NCBI GenBank assembly: GCA_934045905.1
Contig: OW203771.1
Location: 62,001-126,000, forward strand
Direction of reading: 5' to 3'
DNA: 64,000 nucleotides
Origin: Leuctra nigra
Lineage: Eukaryota; Arthropoda; Insecta; Plecoptera; Leuctridae
Positions 51,301-59,333 of this stretch are shown in pieces; position 1 is the stretch's first letter; every line of letters begins with the position of its first letter. The notes below the pieces were generated by a model. It saw nothing but the letters and a program-made list of their open reading frames with translations. It did not search any database and was not told the DNA's origin. A program made the position numbers and the translations under genes.

Positions 51301-54300
51301 TGTAGCAGCGAACTACCTATTCCTGATATCCATCGATCCCCTATAATTTTGACCCCCCTGTCAAAATAAAGTTCCTACGCGCCTGCCGGGACAACAATAA
51401 TTGGATGGTTAGTTATTTAAATCAGCGGTATGCTCTGTACATTTTTATTTCGCAACGTATTTCGCAATTGGATGGTTGTTTGATCCAGTTTGTTCATGTC
51501 AATGGTTCATATAAAGCCCCTGAATCACTTTTGGAATTGAAAACTTCGAAAATACGAAAAAAATGCCCAGGGGGTCAATTCTTGAGATTCACGTTTTGAA
51601 ACCGTGTACGTTTTCACTGATTAAAATGATTTCACTGTTTCAAGTTCTATACAATACAACAGTAAAACGGTTTCAAAACGTGATTCTCGGGAATTGGCCG
51701 CGCCTGCGGGGCCAAACCTGGGGTCAAAAGCAACATAAACAAAATAATCAAAATAAACATAAAATATGTGGTGTTGTGGGGGTGTTTATAAACATTGACC
51801 AAAAAAATTGCCGAAACCTGAACTAGGATAATGCCACACGATCAATGAGTGACTTATATTAAGAGGTGGGAAGGAGGCGGTCGGGCCGATTAGTGGCACC
51901 TTCGAACCTTGGAACCTTGGAATTTTGCGATCCAGTAGGCCGAAAAAGCCGTGTTATTGCTTACAGTAAAAGTGTTTGGTCTGCTCCCCGGTTTATTAGG
52001 CATTTACGGTATGTTGAGTGACTGTGAGTGTACGGTACGACTTGGCTGGGTGGAGCGCTCGCTCCACTATAGATAATAATTCGGAAAAAATAATTAGTAA
52101 TTAATTAAAAAAATTAATTAATTAATTAAATCATCATTGACAAATAAGAGCTTTGCTTTCTGTTCTAATATCTACTGAACTTGTACGATTACTTCTGGTC
52201 CCCCGAAGAAATCCATTGCGAATCTATTTTACGCTTAAAACTAAACAAAAAATAAAATAACAAATATGCAATTCATCTGAAGCATTTCCTATGAAAATGT
52301 GATGATTTTCGAGATCGAAACGCCCTGTGATTGTTGTCGCGATATAAGATGCAACCAGCCCAGGTATTGCGAAGTCTTCATTGTGTAATTATCAGGACTT
52401 GAAGCGACAAGTCTGTAATTAACTCTGTAAAAATACCCGACCTAATAAGCCGAGGTCGCAATCTCTCATAGATTATTCATTAACAACAACACTCATTCTA
52501 TTTCAAGAAGATTGCTGCGATGTTGTTGACGTTATTCATTTGATTTCTGTCGTGATTAACGGCGCACTGCTCTGCAACTAGGCCAGGGATCGTCAACCTT
52601 CTTGGACATGGAGCCAATTTCCCAAAAATTAATAAATTACATAATGGGAGGCGCAGTAGAGGAAATCAAATGTTAAACACTGTAAATAATAAATTGCATT
52701 ACTAGTTTATTTTGATATTTTGACGTAGCGGCTCAATTGTTGCCCCGCAGGGCGTTTTGTTTATTGATTTAAATTATAAAGAGCCACTCGAAAACTACCA
52801 AGGAGGGATGAGAGTTGACCTTCCCAGCATTTGCCCCTCGACTGAGAACCACGAAAACATCTCAGAATATAACCCAGAACTGAGCCAACTTGCTCTGGGA
52901 ATTGTTAAATAATGAGGTATTTATGTTGAATCACACCAGGAAAGATTGAATGGAAACCATTGACCTATATTTCCATTTCAAACAGGGCAATGCAAATTGA
53001 CGCAAAGTTCCTTGAAGCAACAATGAAATATCATTCTCTTGCAAATAGTTTTAATAATTATAAACATTTGTAAGAATACCGTCCCGTAGAAGATAGCATG
53101 AAATTGTGAGCTAAAAGACCCACTGGGAAGTAAAAGTGAGTGAAGAATCTCCTTATCACATCAATAACACTTATGTTCTTGCATCATTCATTAGTGTTGG
53201 TTTCACATCATCAGGGACACGCGAAACAGACAGACACTTTTACACACATCACGTAGGCAAAACAAAATGTTCGACGATTTGAACATTTTCATGGATATTT
53301 CAATGAAAATTAACAAAAGAAATCATGGAAATGTGAGTGCTCTTTGCAAGTCTGGGGCGCAAAGCAGGGTTGGAAAAAGCACGGGTTCTTAACAAATTAA
53401 TTGCCCAGTGGGTTTTTGGGTGGCGATTCGATTTTTTTCAAAACAATTGTTATTGAGTGTATGGTTTGAATAATAGCTACTGACGAGCTACAAGTTTGTA
53501 AACTTTAATTACTACCGAAAACTGTAGCTTGAGGTAGCCGCCTAAATCTAGAGGTTTTTAATCATTTGCACCGAGATCTTTTTGACAGCACTTTTTAAAT
53601 TTCAATACCAATTAGGTATATTTTTTAGCAGTGGCGTGCCGAACCTATCTTGAGGACCGGTGCTCATTCATTGATGGGTATACCCACCCACCCCCAATGG
53701 ACAAGAACATAAAATTGGCAGCGATCGCAATGGGGTCTGGGGAGAGGACCCCCCAGTAGGTACATTCAGGTCCGGGGTGCGAGCATAGCCTCGGAAAAAA
53801 ATTCAATTTCAATACCAACTTTGAAGGTTTTTGGTGCATTTTAGACTTGAAAATAATTTATCATTGTTAATGTTTGATGAAGCCCCTCTTAAAACTACAG
53901 AGAAACAAATAAAGTGAAGTGAATTATTTTAGTTTTAGCTCTGGGAAGTAATTAATTTAATTATTAAACGGTTTGCACCCACACAAATGCCGCGCATCGA
54001 TTTTTTTCTTTTGGTTATAGACGGGTTTACAATAAGTTTACAGGCAGGTACGATATTTTTGAAGAAAAACAGAACAGTCAGTATAATTTATATTAGAAAT
54101 AAAATCAAACTTAAAATGCCGCGCAGCGAAATTTTGGGATTTTGACTACATTAGAACGAGTTTTAAATGATTTTACAGGTACGACGATTTTAAAGAAAAG
54201 AAAACAGAAAATTCATTCATGTATAAAAATCACACATAAAAAAGCCGCGCAGCGAAAAATATTTTTTTGGGCTTCATTACAACGGGTTTAAAATGATTTT

Positions 54301-57300
54301 ACAGGTACCTTCTAAGTATAATTTTGAAAGAAAATAAAAAAATAATAAAAATGCATACATAAAGATGTCGCGCAGCGAATTTTTTGTATTTTGGCTACCT
54401 TAGGACGGGTTTAAAATGATATTACATTAGCAATAAAATCACACATAAAATAGCCGCGCAGCGAAATTTTTTGTTTTTGGCTACATTAGAACGGGTTTAA
54501 ATAATTTAAGTGATTTAAATGATTTTGAAATGAATAAACAAAAACGCGATTTATTTATAAAAAGAAAAGCACACATAATAATGCGCTGCAGCAATTTTTT
54601 TGGTTTTCTTCTACCTAGGACAGATTTAAAATGATTTTACATTACTCTGTTTTTTTAAGGAAAACAGAAAAGTTCTTAATTTATATAGGTAAGTAATAAA
54701 ATTATAAATAAAATAGCCGCGCAGTGAAACTTTTTGGTTTTGGCTACATTAAAACGGATTTTAAATAATTTTACAAGGTACTGTATTTTTGATAGAAAAC
54801 AAAAAGTCATTAAAACAAAAAAAAATGCGGCGCAGCTATTTTTTGGTTTTCAACTCTACATTAGCACACGTTTAAAATGGTTTTTCAGGTAGGTACAATA
54901 ATTGTGAATTATTATTTTTGTATTAGGCTACCCAAGGGCGTATCCAGGATGAAATTTCGGGGGGGGGGGGGGGGGGGGGGCTGACATTACTAATATTTGG
55001 AAAAATGATAGTGTACAACAGGGGGTTCGGGGGCCCAGCCCCCGAGAAAATTTTGGATCAAGGTCATTCATTTAGGTGCAATTTTGAATCGCAATGTATA
55101 GCTATTTTGGGAAATTATAAATTACAAAATATAAAAAAATTAGACTAAGAGGTTAAAGAAATTTTTGTGAATTTAAACTCAATTCTAAACAATTTGGAAC
55201 GTTTTTGACATGATCTTTCTATTTTTAAGTTTTTTTCCACATATTATTTTAAATGTGCTTATTTTCTTAGATGAAATCCTGATTTCGGTGGGGGCCATGA
55301 CCCCCTCGGCCCACCCCTGAATACGCCCTTGAGGCTACCCAAGGACGGGTTTAAAATGATTTTGGTGCAATTGAATCCATAATTCAATGGATTCAATGGA
55401 TTCATGTTCGTTAATTTACATCCATCATAAATTATACACAGACAAAATGTATCTCAGCGATATTTAAATTTCCTATGCTTCTTTGCTGATAATAAATACT
55501 ATTTTCAAACCAGCATGCAGGAGCATGAAAGAAAATACCTACAGAAGATGATTCTCTAACCGTTATGCTGTTTTTATGATTCATCAAATCCTTTCAATAA
55601 GTACTGAAAATGGGTCAATTCAATATTATTTCATAAATATTTTAGTATCCATCCACCCACCGAACCATCAACCTGCAGTTTTTGTAACCATCCACCCACC
55701 TAGACCTACTCAACCCCTAAAATGTATCAATTGCATTAGCACTAATGTACATGTTCACTGCATACATTTATTGATAAAAAATCTTTTGTTCCCTTTCCTT
55801 TTTTGATATTTACAATGTTACTGTTTGCTGTGCAGCAATACGACGTATACACCCTCATCACCATGTTTGTGGAAATACATTAAGTTGTATTAGTGGAGAA
55901 TATCACTGTTACATTATAAAATGTGTCGCATGGTGGGTAGGTCCCCTGGCGGGGACCACCCACCCCCAAAAAATGACTGTGCTCGAGCACCAAATTTAGA
56001 TAGGTCGGCACGCCACTGTTTTTTAGCATTTTGAAAAATAAACTTTCTCGTTTTTTCTCGCAAGCTGGTCTTATTTGAAAAACAGACGTTATCATAGCTA
56101 TATATTATCTTACAGAATGTTCTTGAATAATTTTTACTAAATTACATTCGTGAATTTTTTTATGCCATTGATAAACGTTATACCTATGAAATAGTTTAAC
56201 TAAAAATTTCACAAGTGATATTTTTCCTAATTTATCATTTATTTCAGTTAAAGTAAGCTTTATCTAATATCTAAATCTCACCTGGCCACAGGCACCAAAA
56301 ATGTGGGTTTTCTCGTCGAAAAATCCGGTACCTACCGAATTTAAAAATTGCAATAAAAATACCGGAAATATGACTTTAGAACTATCTAGATATTATGATT
56401 ATTCATGCCAAGTTTCAGCTTGCTATGTTGAACGGTTATTCAGTTTCGACAGAGCGAATGGAAATCACAGCCTTGTATACCTAAGATGAATAGTGTATCC
56501 ACTGAGCACAAAAACGTGTAACATTTTTTGAGAATAAAATATGACCTTGAACTGTCTCGAGAACGACGCGATCCTGGCGGCATATGGGGGAACTACATAG
56601 TGTTAAGATTTTATTATCTTATTTACCCTTTGTTATTGCATTTATTAAACCAAAGTTGTTTTATTTTAATAATTATATAATAATAATTCAAAATATGTTC
56701 CTAAAATGGCATTTTGAATGAGAAATTATATTAAAATTTCATAGTTGAATCTTTGACCGCAGCGCAGACTAGCGCTGCGATCGAGAGACAATCAAACTCG
56801 CCGCCCAAAATCATCTACATTCGGCCCAATGTTAAATACGTTCAGTGGATACACTATTCATCTTAGGTATACAAGGCTGTGTTTTCCATTCACTCTGGTT
56901 TCGATCTATTCTATGAATCGTCTTGAACCAGTTTGGATCGTCGGATATTTTGTTGACTTTCCGAAATGTGTTGATTACGCCAAATATCGGTCACAATATT
57001 TGCTCTGAAATTAAAAAGTCATACCCCCCTGGAATCCCATAAACACTGCTGCTTGAGTTTGGCTCGGGGTCGTTGACTCTGCTAATAAGTCTTGTCATTG
57101 TTCTCTGATCTGATCGCTGTGATTGAGTTTGATTGATCACGGCAATGAGTCATAGTGTTTCTATACGTGACATTTGCCAAGGAGATTTCTCACATAGATC
57201 GACTTCGAAGATCACTTTATAAAATGTCAGCTAGCATCTTTCAAGATATCAAAATACAGTTAGGTATAATTTATAATAGTAAATTTAGATTTAAACTATA

Positions 57301-59298
57301 TTCCGCCTATAGAAAACCAACTTCTAATATTACGTAGATGTTTGTTTAGGGCCGGTATTACCAAAGTTAATCTGAGCCGGATTAGCTAAATATTGTAGGT
57401 ATACTAAATTGGTGGCACAAAACCTCAAAAAGATTGAAACAGTTGAATTTAATCCAAAAGATAGTTAATCCAGCACACTTTTTTGTACACACCCGGACGG
57501 TTTTAAAAGGTAATAGACACCACAAAATCTAATAGTTTTCCTTTGCCTCTTGTGTTAAAATGTCCTCATATTCCGAAGTCATAAAAATGAAAACGAGTTA
57601 CAAGACATTTATCAATCTTTCATAATTGTAGACATGTTGGAAAAATTTATAACTTCAATAAAAAATTGCATAAATCACTGAGCTATCGTATTGATAGTGA
57701 TTTAGTGATCCAAATAATTTCGAAATCCGACACTTATTGTACTGATACAATTGGGATTATAAACACATCATCCATGTCCCTTGGAGTTGGACAGCACATT
57801 AGTGATTTAATTCAGACATAATGGCCGCCTAGTTATTGGTAAGGCCTCTTGAATCGATATCATTGGGCGATGCAAAACTTCGCGTATTGATTTAAAAACT
57901 GAAGTATTTTGCCGCTTATTGCAGGCACATATTTGGTTACAAAATGGGTTGACGAAATGATTTGAAATCATCAATTGTCTCAATGGCTGCCGTATGAAAT
58001 GTAATTTTAAAAAAATTGCCAAATGATAACCCTAAGTTTGTCTTTTATCTAATCACGATTAAAATTTAAAATCTATTTGTTAACGGGTTTGGTCTCCAAT
58101 CGTATCGGATATTTCATAGTTCTTACCTTTTTTAGTAATAATTAACAAGGCACGAAGCAAAAATGAAAAAGGTGCTACTAATATACAATCAGACTGATCA
58201 TGTGAACATCCTATCAAAGTTACACCAACTTATAAAAAAATTATTCATCCTCAATTTGCTAAAACGGCCGAGCATTTGTATGACCGATATCATTGAGCGA
58301 TTTAAAACTTCGCGTATTGCTTTAAAAACTGAACGACATTGTTCAGTATCTAAATCGTGTTTAACGTCGCAGTGCTCTGCAACTAGGCTTTCACAAGATG
58401 AATGAATGATGAAGAATAGGTGCCGGCGAGTGGGGAACCCTCCCATCATTTGCCTCTCGACTAGATGAAGGTCGAACCCGGCGTAACGCTTCGGACCGAA
58501 ACATATCCTCGGTGAATTACATTACGTCTTCTAGAACATCGTAACCGCTTGGATGCATTCATAGGACGCCATCTTGTATTCATTACTGGACAGATTGCGA
58601 AAATATAGTCTAAGGTCATAACATGCCAACAAATAAGTTCTAATTCGAATTCAAATTAAAACATTTCAGAGAGCTGTGGAAAATGCTCGGGAAAATGATG
58701 TATATTTCGACTTGGTTTCGACAAGTGCGTTCCTGACAAATGAAATGTTGACCACATGGTAAAGTTCGTTCACGTTTAGAATATCAAGGCCGTGTAGATA
58801 CTACTGTAGTCAAATGAACAATTGTATTCCTAAAATATGTATCGACTGTAGATAAAAATAAATCAATTTTATTGAATTTTTCTAATATTTTCTACTATTA
58901 AAAATTGTGTATTTCACTTAATTTATGCAATTTCAATAATACAAAGAAGAAAGTCTTGCCATTGACAGGGCAGTGTTCATGCGAACGACCAATGAACGAC
59001 GTGATCGACTAAAACGTCAGAAATACGAACTTTAGGAGCAAAGGCGGATAAAGGTTCAATCATGGTTCCGATTTTAGAACATGATTTCCCTCAGTTATTT
59101 TGATTTGTATGTTTAAAGTTTATTTTGTGAGTATGGTTATGTATATTTATATGTATTTATTTTGTATTTGAAGAGTTCGTACAATTTTTCTGTGTTATTA
59201 TTATAATTTATGTATCTGCCCCGCAGTCAAGCCATTTTTTGGCTTTGTGGGGCTACAGTTTATTTTTTTATTGTATAATTGTATTGTGTGATTGTTAA

Positions 59299-59333
<35 letters not shown>

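Larger units (their letters stand above)
53629..56018. mobile_element. hAT-type non-autonomous element m with internal minisatellite
   Basis: 2,390 bp. Termini CAGTGGCGTGCCGAACCTA and TAGGTCGGCACGCCACTG have an 8-bp duplication, TTTTTTAG (53621-53628, 56019-56026). The middle is an array of about eight units, interrupted by hAT element l. No transposase frame. Confidence 0.88.

Noticed and set aside
52584..52860. A complete hAT element
   Set aside because: A good left end, but no right end with a matching 8-bp duplication; reported only as a fragment.
59301..59332. Poly(A) as the end of a host gene transcript on the plus strand
   Set aside because: A genomic A32 directly after AATAAA indicates retroposition rather than a native 3' end.
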